Shown: in pieces, positions 19,202 through 27,327 of the stretch
How the letters are laid out: each line of letters starts with the position of its first letter
Position numbering within the stretch: the first letter of the stretch is position 1
NCBI RefSeq assembly: GCF_003339525.1
Contig: NZ_CP031124.1
Location: 558,001 to 622,000 of the forward strand
DNA: 64,000 bases
Source: Ephemeroptericola cinctiostellae
GTDB taxonomy: Bacteria > Pseudomonadota > Gammaproteobacteria > Burkholderiales > Burkholderiaceae
Direction: 5' to 3'
Notes under the pieces: generated by a model
What the model was told of the DNA's origin: nothing
Databases searched by the model: none
What the model saw: the letters and a program-made list of their open reading frames with translations, nothing else
Program-made: the position numbers and the translations under genes

Positions 19202-19519
19202 CTAGTTTCCTAATTGATACGGAGGTTCGGGCTCTTCCTCCAACCAAAAGTAGTACCCTGCACCCCAGCGATACTCTTTGTTTTCTTCCCCTTCATACTT
19301 AATATGTTTTACTATCCACCATTTAACGTCAGGATAGTATTGTTTTAGTTTCTTTACTTCCCGTTTGGCTTTTCTGTGGACTGCTGCATAAATCTGTTTT
19401 GGTAAAAATGGAAATTTTTCTAAGTCTTCTAAACTGAGTAACTTATGTTTTTTTAGTTTGCCATAAGGGTCTTTCTCCCCTATAAGTATCCAATAGAACT
19501 CTGACCATACGTGTTTCAT
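19202..19519 (-). CDS. Hypothetical protein, 105 residues, of the integrated element
   Basis: A soluble, highly charged protein rich in Lys, Glu, Trp and Tyr. The N-terminal half is basic (KLKKHKL, HRKAKREVKKLKQYY) and the C-terminal half acidic and aromatic (WWIVKHIKYEGEENKEYRWGAGYYFWLEEEPEPPY). GGAGAG lies eight bases before the ATG. No family was recognised. It lies between the AlpA-like gene and the two coupled large genes on the same strand, with gaps of 43 and 100 bases, and so may belong to the same transcript. A small regulatory or inhibitor role is possible but has no sequence support. Confidence 0.6.
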   Translation of the reverse strand: MKHVWSEFYWILIGEKDPYGKLKKHKLLSLEDLEKFPFLPKQIYAAVHRKAKREVKKLKQYYPDVKWWIVKHIKYEGEENKEYRWGAGYYFWLEEEPEPPYQLGN

Positions 19520-19562
19520 AATAATCTCTCCACTTTATGAGTTGTTAGATTTGGATGGCATT

Positions 19563-19799
19563 TTAGTAGTTGAGCTTAGAAATTTTTGATGCAATCCACT
19601 TGTCAATCTCACTTTCCAACCAACACACGCGCCGTTCAGTAATTGCCCTTTGCTTCGGGAACGTACCGTTTGTAATCATGTTATAAATAGTAGATTTGCC
19701 CAATCCTGTTCTGTGTTTAACTTCTTTCAAGTTTAAAAGTCGCTCCTTGAATGACTGTGTGTGTGGTGCTGTAGTTGATTCGGTGGTGATTTGGTTCAT
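19563..19799 (-). CDS. AlpA-family excision/transcription regulator
   Basis: A 78-residue DNA-binding protein of the AlpA/MerR-like helix-turn-helix type. The core is LLNLKEVKHRTGLGKSTIYN with the recognition helix, followed by the wing GTFPKQR and then CWLESEIDKWIASKI, the usual AlpA end. The first 20 residues are a Thr/Ser-rich extension. AAGGAG lies seven bases before the ATG. AlpA-type proteins near P4-family integrases control integrase expression or act as excision factors. It lies 131 bases downstream of the integrase stop with an intrinsic terminator between them, so it has its own promoter. Confidence 0.87.
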   Translation of the reverse strand: MNQITTESTTAPHTQSFKERLLNLKEVKHRTGLGKSTIYNMITNGTFPKQRAITERRVCWLESEIDKWIASKISKLNY

Positions 19800-19883
19800 G
19801 ATAGTTCTCCTTGATATTCGTTAAAAATAGTGTTGGTTAAATAATGTTGCTGTTGGTGAAATGACTTACTAAAAAGCAAAAAA

Positions 19884-19898
19884 CCGCAAAATTTGCGG
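19884..19898 (-). terminator. Terminator after the integrase gene
   Basis: On the reverse strand CCGCAAA-T-TTTGCGG is followed by six T residues, 33 bases past the integrase stop. A short but perfect 7 bp stem. Confidence 0.75.
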
Positions 19899-19930
19899 CT
19901 CTTCGTTGAGTTGTTAGTTACTGTGAATGT

Positions 19931-21148
19931 TTAGGCGACTTCTTTCCTTCGTCGCAGCCGTGCAGCCATAAAGTAGTCAGCCCAGTCTTGCATCATCTTT
20001 CGTCTTTCAGGTAAGTATTGAGCATGGTTATACGCGGCTCTAACTGCGTTACCCTCACCATGTGCTAACTGGCGTTCGATGTGGTCACGGTTATAACCTT
20101 GCTCGTTGAGGATGGTGCTTGCTGTTGCGCGGAAACCATGCCCCGTGGCTCGACTGTGATAACCCATGCGATACAGCGCAAATAGAATCGTATTCTCACT
20201 CATCATCTTGCGTGGGTTTTTAACGTTCGGAAATAGATGCTCACGATTGCCATTGATTACTTTAAGTTTCGCTATAACTTCCAAGGCTTGAGTAGACAAC
20301 GGCACAATGTGCTCAACTTTCATTTTCATGCGTTCGGCAGGTACTCGCCACTCGTTTTTATCGAAGTTAAATTCGCTCCACTTTGCCCCACGTAACTCAA
20401 TGGTGCGCACAAAGGTTAAAGCGAGTAACTTTGTGGCAAGTAGCGTAGTCGGTTCAAGGTCTGCACTGTTGGTTTCTAGCTTCTCGACAAATTCGGGTAA
20501 ATCATCGTCGCGTAGGTATTTATAGTGCTGCACCTTTCTTGTTTGCAATGCGCCTTTCAAGTTGGCGGCTGGGTTTGCTTCACACAATCCTGTTTGAGCC
20601 GCAAACATAAATACTTGGTTGCACACTTGTAGAGTACGTTTGGCAATCTCTAATGCGTCCCTGTCTTCGACTTTACGAATGACTTGTAATAGTTCAGGAG
20701 TTGTTATCTCTGCAATTGGGCGATGCCCCAAACTGGGAAACAACTCATTTTCAAGGATTTTAAGTTGTCGCTTCGCTGTGTACGGTGTCCAGTTGGCTAA
20801 CTTTGTATTGTGCCAATCCAAAGCCAAAGCCTTAAAGGTGTTGATTGCATTTTTAAATGCCAGTCGTTTGTTTTCTTGCTTCACTACGCTTGGGTCTTTA
20901 CCCTCTTTAACTTGCAAGCGTGCCGCATCGCGTAACTCTCTTGCTTTGGCTAATGACACTTCAGGATAAACACCGAACGAAATACGCTTTTCAGTTTTTA
21001 AATAAGCGTATTTAAAACGCCAATATTTAGCACCACTTGGTAAGGGCATCACTTCTAAATAAAGCCCGCTGCCATCAAATTTTTTATATGGTTTATCAAG
21101 TGGTTTAAAAGTGTCGCACGCGCGAATCGTCAACATGTTTTTAGACAT
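19931..21148 (-). CDS. P4-type tyrosine recombinase (integrase)
   Basis: A 405-residue site-specific recombinase that inserts and excises the element. The N-terminal DUF4102 arm-binding domain (about 1-90) shows GSGLYLEVMPSG-like sequence and ISFGVYPEVSLAKARELRDAAR. A core-binding SAM-like domain follows, then the catalytic domain with Arg in RTIELRGAKW, HGFR (HxxR) near 330, a His in RQLAHGE and the Tyr nucleophile in AAYNHAQYLPERR. All catalytic residues are present, so it should be active. AGGAG precedes the ATG. It lies about 600 bases from tRNA-Leu, whose 3' end faces it; tRNA ends are common targets of this family. Confidence 0.94.
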   Translation of the reverse strand: MSKNMLTIRACDTFKPLDKPYKKFDGSGLYLEVMPLPSGAKYWRFKYAYLKTEKRISFGVYPEVSLAKARELRDAARLQVKEGKDPSVVKQENKRLAFKNAINTFKALALDWHNTKLANWTPYTAKRQLKILENELFPSLGHRPIAEITTPELLQVIRKVEDRDALEIAKRTLQVCNQVFMFAAQTGLCEANPAANLKGALQTRKVQHYKYLRDDDLPEFVEKLETNSADLEPTTLLATKLLALTFVRTIELRGAKWSEFNFDKNEWRVPAERMKMKVEHIVPLSTQALEVIAKLKVINGNREHLFPNVKNPRKMMSENTILFALYRMGYHSRATGHGFRATASTILNEQGYNRDHIERQLAHGEGNAVRAAYNHAQYLPERRKMMQDWADYFMAARLRRRKEVA

Positions 21149-21400
21149 GACAATATCTCCTAACAGGAAGATTTAAAAGCTAAAGGGGGAGTTTTGTATT
21201 GAGGCATGGCGGCGAATTACATTTTGAAAGTGTTTCAAAATTCGCAATCAATGATGGAATTGTATCACAGAATCACGAAAAATACAAGAAGTATTTCTAA
21301 TTCTAGCATCCTACAGCCGTAGCGACCACTAACTAGCTTCTCCCTATTAAAACTTTTAACTTTCCTCTTTTTTGCAAGTTACTAACTAACTTTGATGATA

Positions 21401-21478
21401 CGAACACTCTACTTAAGTGGTCAATACAAGCACTCTACTTAAATGGTCAATATGGAACACTTTACTTAAATAGATTAC
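21401..21478 (+). repeat. Three tandem 26 bp iteron-like repeats
   Basis: Units at 21401-21426, 21427-21452 and 21453-21478 share the core CACTCTACTTAAATGGTCAA. The first two differ at only three positions and the third is more diverged. The exact 26-base period (about 2.5 helical turns) fits protein-binding iterons. They lie upstream of the integrase gene at the tRNA-proximal end. They could bind the integrase, the AlpA-like protein or a replication factor; no replication gene is seen. Confidence 0.75.
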
Positions 21479-21667
21479 ATGTAGGTAGTAAGTAACTTAC
21501 TTTGTGCTTTTGCACAGGTTTGAAATTGGCATTATGAAAGTCTGTTGATAAGCCAAAACGTGGATTATCAGGGTTAAAAACAATATGCCCCGAAAAATCA
21601 TAATTCATACCCGAATTATGCCCCGTTTATTTTTGGCTTTCAATGTACTGTAATGGACTAATAAAAA

Positions 21668-21688
21668 CCCCGCTAACAAGTAGCGGGG
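21668..21688 (-). terminator. Terminator downstream of tRNA-Leu
   Basis: CCCCGCTA / TAGCGGGG stem with a 5-base loop. On the reverse strand it is followed by TTTTT. It lies 85 bases past the tRNA 3' end and faces the right way to end the tRNA transcript. Confidence 0.75.
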
Positions 21689-21772
21689 GCTTTATTGCAT
21701 TGATGTAGAAATGAAATCTCTACCTTAATGGACTTCTTTACCCTTTCATGGAAGAAAGAATAAATGTGTGTG

Positions 21773-21857
21773 TGGTGCCGGGGGGGGGAATCGAACCCCC
21801 ACTCCTTTCGGAACCGGATTTTGAGTCCGGCGCGTCTACCAATTCCACCACCCCGGC
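21773..21857 (-). tRNA. tRNA-Leu (anticodon CAA)
   Basis: A complete cloverleaf on the reverse strand. The acceptor stem is GCCGGGG/CCCCGGC with encoded CCA at 21773-21775. The D-loop contains GGTAGACGC, the anticodon stem is CCGGA/TCCGG with loop CTCAAAA (anticodon CAA at 21821-21823), there is a long class II variable arm and a TTCGATT T-loop. The long variable arm and A73 fit leucine. Its 3' end borders the integrated element, making it the probable insertion target. Confidence 0.95.
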
Positions 21858-21938
21858 AACGAGAACGACATTATGCCAAATGGATTCATGTTTGGCAAGT
21901 GCTTTTTTAAATTTATTAAAAAATAATGGAAGTAATGA

Positions 21939-23054
21939 TTAAAGCTTTGGCGTTTTGTGACGACCAATGTGAAGCCAATCCAGCCAAGATGGGGCTTTGA
22001 ATCGAACCAAACGCCGATAAATCCAGATGTAGCTGATGATGAACAACACACAAAAGAACATGAGGATCCATGTGGTCTTAAAAAACAAGGTGGCGGGGAT
22101 CACCGCCATCGAAGACAGCAGCCACAAATAGGGGCTGGTCATGGCATTGCGCCGTTCTACGGAAATATGCTGATAACCCAGCACCCAACGGATCATGCGG
22201 CGGTAAATGAGACTGTGCAGGTGCACCCCGTCGGGGACGCTGGCGGGTTTTCGTTTGAGGCGCCGACGGTAGATCGAGAACAAGGTCTCAATCAATGGGT
22301 ACATGAAGAGCAAAACGGGGTACCACGGTGACACCGATAAATGCCGCCCAACCAAGACCACGGCAAGGTCAGCAACCAAAAAACCAATGAGGTATGCACC
22401 GCCATCACCTAGGAAAATATGCCCGGATGGGTAATTCCAGACAAAAAAGCCAATGATGGCGCCCAGCAGTGCCAATGAAAAAGACAGGACAAATGTGTCA
22501 TTGACCATGAATGAGACATACACCAAAGAGGCCAACATGGTGCACACCACCACAGAAGACAGGCCATTAAAGCCGTCAATGATGTTGATGGAATTGGCTA
22601 TGCCTGCGACGGAAAATGCAGTGAATAAAAAACTGATGACGGTGAAGCTGATCAGGTAATCCAGACCAGTGATGTCAAGGCGGTTGATGGTGGCGCCTGC
22701 GAGTAAGAGGCCTGATGCGATGGCAGCCAGTGCTGTAAAAATTAATCGGATCAAGGGGGACACACGTTTGGTTAAATCTTCGGCGATGCCCGCACCAAAG
22801 GCCAAGCTGCTGGCAAGTAAGAGGGACAATATATCATCCATCCTGTGGTGTTCTTTAAAAAAGGCGAGACCTAAAAATCCCAGTAAGCCGACAGCAATGC
22901 CAATGCCGCCGATGCGAGGGACGGGGGTTTCATGGAATTTTTGAGGGCCGTCCAACTCGTGGTCATGAGAGATGTGGGCGTGCACGTGATGGTAATGCAC
23001 CAGCCATAAGGTGGTGAAAAACGAGCAAGCCAGTGCAATAAAAAAATAACTCAT
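21939..23054 (-). CDS. WecA/MraY-family glycosyl-1-phosphate transferase
   Basis: A 371-residue polytopic membrane enzyme of the polyprenyl-phosphate sugar-1-phosphate transferase family (glycosyltransferase family 4). About ten hydrophobic helices are visible, with the cytoplasmic catalytic motifs NSINIIDGFNGLSS (Asp for the sugar-nucleotide site), FLGDGGAYLIGFL and the basic DGVHLHSLIYRR loop. It should start a lipid-linked glycan by moving a sugar phosphate from a UDP-sugar to undecaprenyl phosphate. It lies near pgi and phosphomannomutase, which supply sugar phosphates. It is not MraY, since no cell-wall cluster surrounds it; the donor sugar is unknown. Confidence 0.9.
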   Translation of the reverse strand: MSYFFIALACSFFTTLWLVHYHHVHAHISHDHELDGPQKFHETPVPRIGGIGIAVGLLGFLGLAFFKEHHRMDDILSLLLASSLAFGAGIAEDLTKRVSPLIRLIFTALAAIASGLLLAGATINRLDITGLDYLISFTVISFLFTAFSVAGIANSINIIDGFNGLSSVVVCTMLASLVYVSFMVNDTFVLSFSLALLGAIIGFFVWNYPSGHIFLGDGGAYLIGFLVADLAVVLVGRHLSVSPWYPVLLFMYPLIETLFSIYRRRLKRKPASVPDGVHLHSLIYRRMIRWVLGYQHISVERRNAMTSPYLWLLSSMAVIPATLFFKTTWILMFFCVLFIISYIWIYRRLVRFKAPSWLDWLHIGRHKTPKL

Positions 23055-23128
23055 GTTATGACATGTACCCTAAAAAAATAAATGCGGGTGATCTGCTGAT
23101 GCACCCGCTGGTTGAGCTGCTGGAGTGT

Positions 23129-24679
23129 TTATTTCATGGCACCAAACATGACTTTACCCAGCTCAACCCCCCACTGGTCAAAGCTATTGATATACCACAC
23201 CACGCCTTGTAAAAAGGTTTTGTGTTCGTACATGGCAATCAGTGCACCCAATGTGCTTGGGGTGAGGTGTTCAAGGTGAATGCGGGTGTTTGGACGGCTG
23301 GCGGGGAAATGGCTGTAGCTTGGTTTTGCTTGCCATGCATCACGCAGGCTGGCAGGCAGCGCTTCGATACCGTAGGCGAGTGCATCCGATTGGGCCTTGG
23401 CAAACAGGAGTAAATCCTCTGCACGGGTGTCGCCATCGTATGATTTGATGTTGTCTTCGGCTGAAATGCTGATGATGTCAAGTGGTACGAGGTGGGTGCC
23501 CTGGTGCAGCATTTGGAAAAAACTGTGCTGCGTTGTTGTGCCCAAACCGCCAAATAAGGCGGGTGATGTGGCGTAAGTGACGGCGTTGCCATCCCTGTCC
23601 ACGCATTTGCCATTGGATTCCATTTCGAGCTGTTGTAAATAGTCAGGCAGGTAACGCAAGCGTTCGGAATAGCTGATGACCCCGTGGGTTTGTGCGCCGA
23701 GAAAATCGGTGTTCCAGATGCCAAGGATGGCGAGCAATGCAGGTAAATTTTCGCGTACAGGGGCATTGAGGAAATGTTGATCCATCTCGTGTGCGCCAGC
23801 GAGCAGTTCGCGAAAGCCTTTTTCGCCAATCGCAATCACAATCGACAAACCGACTGCCGACCACAATGAGAAGCGGCCACCCACCCATTCGGGTAAGCTG
23901 AAGCAACGATCCAATGAAATGCCCCAGCCACTGACGGCTTTGACGTTGTTTGACACGGCACAGAAGTGTGCGGCTTTAATCGAGGCTGTGGCGGCGGCAT
24001 CTGCGTTGAAATGGGCGCTGAGCCATGCGTTGGCGGCTTCGGCATTGGCTTGTGTTTCCATTGTCGAGTAGCTTTTTGATGACAGAATGAACATCGTGGT
24101 GCCTGGGTTTAAGCCCATCAACACGCGTTGCATTTCCGTTGGATCCAAGTTGGCAACAAAATGCACACGGGGTGTGGCGGCTTTGTCCGCGAGCGCGTGG
24201 CAAATCAATCGGGGGCCAAGGTCGGAACCGCCGATACCCAGATTCACGACATCGGTGAAAGCTTCGCCGCTGTGGCTTTTGATTTCACCGCTGCGCACCG
24301 CTTCGGCAAAGGTGAAATACTTGCTTTGATTTTCGCTGACTTCAAGGGGGATGTTGGCATCAGGGCCGTTGTATGAACCCCGTAAGGCGACATGCAACAC
24401 CGCGCGGTTCTCGGAGGTGTTGATGGCTTCGCCGCCAAACATTTTTGCTTGCCAGCCTTTCATATCTTGCTGTTCGAGCAGTTGTTCAAAAGAGGAGAGA
24501 ATGTCGTCGTCGATCAGTTGACGAGAGTAGTCGAGTGCAATGCCAGCAGCCTGTGCCGTATAACGTTCAGGGCGGGTGCTGTCTGCGGCCAAAAGCGCAG
24601 GTAAAGAAGTTGTTGCGTGACTGGTGCGGTGTGCTGTCAGCGCAGCCCAAGCGGGTTGTTGTACTGGTTGTGTACTCAT
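23129..24679 (-). CDS. pgi: Glucose-6-phosphate isomerase
   Basis: It interconverts glucose 6-phosphate and fructose 6-phosphate in glycolysis and gluconeogenesis. The 516-residue protein shows the first PGI signature as VNLGIGGSDLGPRL (about residues 150-163), the sugar-phosphate loop SKSYSTMET, the catalytic Glu/His region FFQMLHQGTHLVPLD and the C-terminal signature NSFDQWGVELGK. The length is slightly below the enterobacterial enzyme, within the family range. It lies 74 bases upstream of the WecA-like gene on the same strand, so the two may share a transcript. Confidence 0.97.
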   Translation of the reverse strand: MSTQPVQQPAWAALTAHRTSHATTSLPALLAADSTRPERYTAQAAGIALDYSRQLIDDDILSSFEQLLEQQDMKGWQAKMFGGEAINTSENRAVLHVALRGSYNGPDANIPLEVSENQSKYFTFAEAVRSGEIKSHSGEAFTDVVNLGIGGSDLGPRLICHALADKAATPRVHFVANLDPTEMQRVLMGLNPGTTMFILSSKSYSTMETQANAEAANAWLSAHFNADAAATASIKAAHFCAVSNNVKAVSGWGISLDRCFSLPEWVGGRFSLWSAVGLSIVIAIGEKGFRELLAGAHEMDQHFLNAPVRENLPALLAILGIWNTDFLGAQTHGVISYSERLRYLPDYLQQLEMESNGKCVDRDGNAVTYATSPALFGGLGTTTQHSFFQMLHQGTHLVPLDIISISAEDNIKSYDGDTRAEDLLLFAKAQSDALAYGIEALPASLRDAWQAKPSYSHFPASRPNTRIHLEHLTPSTLGALIAMYEHKTFLQGVVWYINSFDQWGVELGKVMFGAMK

Positions 24680-25076
24680 GATGGATGCCCTCAGTTGTGG
24701 TTTGACTTGTCATTATAGAAACCACGGTCAGCGTGCGCACAACCCAAAGCATTGGGGTGGCGAATGATGTCTCTGGTGCTTTTATAATGATGTGAAAATG
24801 GCGAACTTCAATGGTTCGCTCATTTGCACCATTGTAGCAAAATAACAAAATCACATGATGAAAAAGCATGGCTGAATCAATGAGCCGTGGTCGCTCAATT
24901 AAAGCAAGTTCATGATTGGGCTGTGTTTGTGTTTCCAATGTCCTGTGAATTTATTGCGGGTTGCGATTGTGAGACTTTAAACCTGAATGTACAAAAAGCA
25001 GGGCTTCACTTTTCAGAATCACTATAAAATGCGGTCATTCAAACTGAGATAAACGTGGTGCACAATGGGAGGTGCG
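24680..25076. other. Divergent intergenic region between pgi and the phosphomannomutase gene
   Basis: About 400 bases without a supported gene. It must hold both divergent promoters. A short inverted repeat (GCGAAC / GTTCGC, about 24799-24817) is visible but has no T-run. No known operator or riboswitch was recognised. Confidence 0.4.
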
Positions 25077-26507
25077 ATGAATGAGGGGACGATTGTAAGA
25101 AGTATTTTTAAAGCCTACGATGTGCGTGGTGTGGTCGATGATGCCTTGACGGAGTCAGCGGTCTATCGCATTGGTCATGCGCTGGGTGCGGAGGCCTGTG
25201 AACGTGGCCTGGGTGCTGTGGTGGTTGGGCGCGATGGGCGCGTGTCGGGTGAGCGGTTGTTAAATGCTTTGGCACAGGGCATCATTCAAGCGGGCGTTGA
25301 TGTGATTGATGTGGGCATGGTGCCCACACCCGTGGTGTATTTCGCTACGCGTTATCTGGGGACTGGATCGGGTGTTGCGGTCACAGGCAGTCACAATCCA
25401 CCGCAGCACAATGGTTTAAAAATGATGCTTGCGGGTGAAACGTTGCACGGTGAGCGCATTGTGGGTTTATATGACCGCATCGTTGCCGACAGCATGTACA
25501 CGGCTTCACATAAAGGGCGGGTCATGCAAGCGAATGTGTTGCCAGCCTATGTGGATGCCATTCAAAAGGACGTTCAATTGGCGCGCCCCATGAAAATTGC
25601 CATTGATTGCGGCAATGGTGTGGGGGGTGTGGCGGCGATGGAGGTGTTTACCCGTTTGGGGTGTGATGTCACGCCTTTGTTTTGTGAGGTGGATGGTACG
25701 TTTCCCAATCACCATCCCGATCCAGCCGATCCGCACAACTTAATTGATTTGCAAAAAATTTTGCATGACGGTGATGCAGAAGTGGGCTTGGCGTTTGATG
25801 GTGATGCGGATCGTTTGGGGGTGGTGACCAAAGATGGACAGATCATTTATGCCGATCGTTTGATCATGTTGTTTGCGCAAGACATATTGAAAAATCACCA
25901 AGACGCGCAGGTGATTTTTGATGCCAAATGCAGCGCACATTTGTCGCCGTGGATTGTTGCGAGTGGCGGTCGACCTGTGATGTGGAAAACAGGGCATTCG
26001 TTGATGAAAGCCAAACTGCGTGAACTTGGCCGTGATGCGGTTTTTGCGGGCGAGATGAGCGGGCATTTTTACTTCAATGACCGCTGGGCGGGATTTGATG
26101 ATGGCTTGTATGCGGGCGCACGTTTGCTTGAAATTTTATCCCGATGTGCGTCGATAAATCCCGATGAAACCTTGAGTGGACATGCGAATGGACGTGTGAG
26201 TGAGCGATTGAATGGCTTGCCACAAGGCCTTTCCACACCCGAAATCAACCTGCACATCAAAGAAGGTGAGGGCGTGTCATTGGTGCAGGCTTTTAAAGCG
26301 CATGCTGCATTTGACGCCCAGTTGAATGCCGTTGATGGCTTGCGCTATGATTTTGTTGATGGCTTTGGTCTGATTCGGGCGTCAAACACAACCGCTGTTG
26401 TGGTGTTGCGCTTTGAGGCAAATGATGAGGTTGCGTTGAAACGCATTCAATCGGCTTTCCGAGATGTGCTGCGATTGATTGCACCTACTTTGCACGTTCC
26501 ATTTTGA
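25077..26507 (+). CDS. Phosphomannomutase/phosphoglucomutase
   Basis: An alpha-D-phosphohexomutase of 476 residues that swaps phosphate between C1 and C6 of mannose or glucose, feeding nucleotide-sugar synthesis (AlgC/ManB type). Seen are the phosphoserine loop VAVTGSHNPPQHNGLK (about residues 100-115), the metal loop FDGDADRLG, the sugar-binding loop GEMSGHFYF and a C-terminal phosphate loop RASNTTAVVVLRFE. I chose ATG 25077 because GGGAGG lies seven bases before it; the ATG at 25065 overlaps that site. It is divergent from pgi. Confidence 0.93.
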   Translation: MNEGTIVRSIFKAYDVRGVVDDALTESAVYRIGHALGAEACERGLGAVVVGRDGRVSGERLLNALAQGIIQAGVDVIDVGMVPTPVVYFATRYLGTGSGVAVTGSHNPPQHNGLKMMLAGETLHGERIVGLYDRIVADSMYTASHKGRVMQANVLPAYVDAIQKDVQLARPMKIAIDCGNGVGGVAAMEVFTRLGCDVTPLFCEVDGTFPNHHPDPADPHNLIDLQKILHDGDAEVGLAFDGDADRLGVVTKDGQIIYADRLIMLFAQDILKNHQDAQVIFDAKCSAHLSPWIVASGGRPVMWKTGHSLMKAKLRELGRDAVFAGEMSGHFYFNDRWAGFDDGLYAGARLLEILSRCASINPDETLSGHANGRVSERLNGLPQGLSTPEINLHIKEGEGVSLVQAFKAHAAFDAQLNAVDGLRYDFVDGFGLIRASNTTAVVVLRFEANDEVALKRIQSAFRDVLRLIAPTLHVPF

Positions 26508-26704
26508 GTTCGTTGGGTGGCTGCTCGGCACCTCAAGTTGCATCATTTAAGCACTGGCCGCCATTTCGATGAGCCACCCAATGTTTAGGGCGTTTAAATC
26601 TGAAGTTTTGACATGCCTTGCGCAGAATCTCAACAACTCAAAACACGCACGCTTGGTCATGATCTCTGATCGACTGATGAGCGAAGTGGCTGTACGTTCA
26701 TTAA

Positions 26705-26733
26705 AAATGCCGTGGAATGTTTCCACGGCATTT
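26705..26733 (-). terminator. Terminator after hpf
   Basis: A perfect 13 bp stem (AAATGCCGTGGAA / TTCCACGGCATTT) with a 3-base loop. A T-run follows on the reverse strand, 15 bases past the hpf stop. Confidence 0.85.
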
Positions 26734-26747
26734 CCAAAATACAAGCC

Positions 26748-27062
26748 TTAAGCAGTTTGGCGTTTCAGGTCAGAATGATGCTCTTGGTTTTTATTCTTGT
26801 ACTTCAGCACTTGTTTGTCCAACTTGTCGACGACCAAGTCGATGGCGGCATATAAGTCGTTTTCAACATCTTCAGCTTGAAAATCATGGCCTTTTACATG
26901 TAAGCGCAATGCTGCTTTTTGAAAGCTGCGTTCCACTGAAAAAGTAGCATGAATGTCGATGACTTGATCGAAGTGTCGACGAACGCGTGAAAGTTTTTCT
27001 GTCAAATAATCGCGAATGGCCGGGGTAACTTCGACGTGATGACCGCTGAGTTGAACGTTCAT
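26748..27062 (-). CDS. hpf: Ribosome hibernation promoting factor, short form
   Basis: A 104-residue HPF/YfiA-family protein that binds the 30S A and P sites and inactivates ribosomes in stationary phase. It begins MNVQLSGHHVEVTPAIRDYL and has SVERSFQKAALRLHVKGHDFQAEDVENDLYAAIDLVVDKLDKQVLKYK, the standard family body. It ends soon after, so it lacks the dimerising C-terminal domain of the long form. AGGAGG precedes the ATG. Usually it lies near rpoN or ptsN, which are absent here; it appears to be a single-gene unit. Confidence 0.95.
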   Translation of the reverse strand: MNVQLSGHHVEVTPAIRDYLTEKLSRVRRHFDQVIDIHATFSVERSFQKAALRLHVKGHDFQAEDVENDLYAAIDLVVDKLDKQVLKYKNKNQEHHSDLKRQTA

Positions 27063-27252
27063 GGTGAACCTCCTAAAACAAATCTTACGGCAGTTTTCTA
27101 AATATCACCGCAAGTTGCGTTGAACAAAAACTTCTGACTTTGGGTGGGTCGTTAAAACTGAATCTTTCTTCCCACGCCTCTAAGGTACGCCTGTTCGAAA
27201 TATCTTGCAAGCGCTAAGTGTAAAAAATAAAGGGCTGTGCTTGTGAGATCAA

Positions 27253-27292
27253 GGATAGCAAATCGCCTCAAAAATGAGGCGATTTGCTATCC
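27253..27292 (-). terminator. Large perfect inverted repeat after nrdJ
   Basis: An 18 bp perfect stem (GGATAGCAAATCGCCTCA / TGAGGCGATTTGCTATCC) with an AAAA loop, 36 bases past the nrdJ stop. The T-run is weak, so it may stabilise the mRNA end as well as stop transcription. Confidence 0.75.
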
Positions 27293-27327
27293 CTTTGATT
27301 TAACACATGTACTTGAGGACGGTGTAT

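Larger units (their letters stand above)
21149..21772. other. Right end of the integrated element, non-coding
   Basis: This region lies between the integrase start and tRNA-Leu. It contains the 26 bp tandem repeats (21401-21478), two ATGCCCC heptamers (about 21580-21630) and the terminator at 21668-21688. The integrase promoter must be in the first 200 bases. No protein-coding gene is supported. The attachment site is expected near the tRNA end but could not be defined. Confidence 0.5.
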
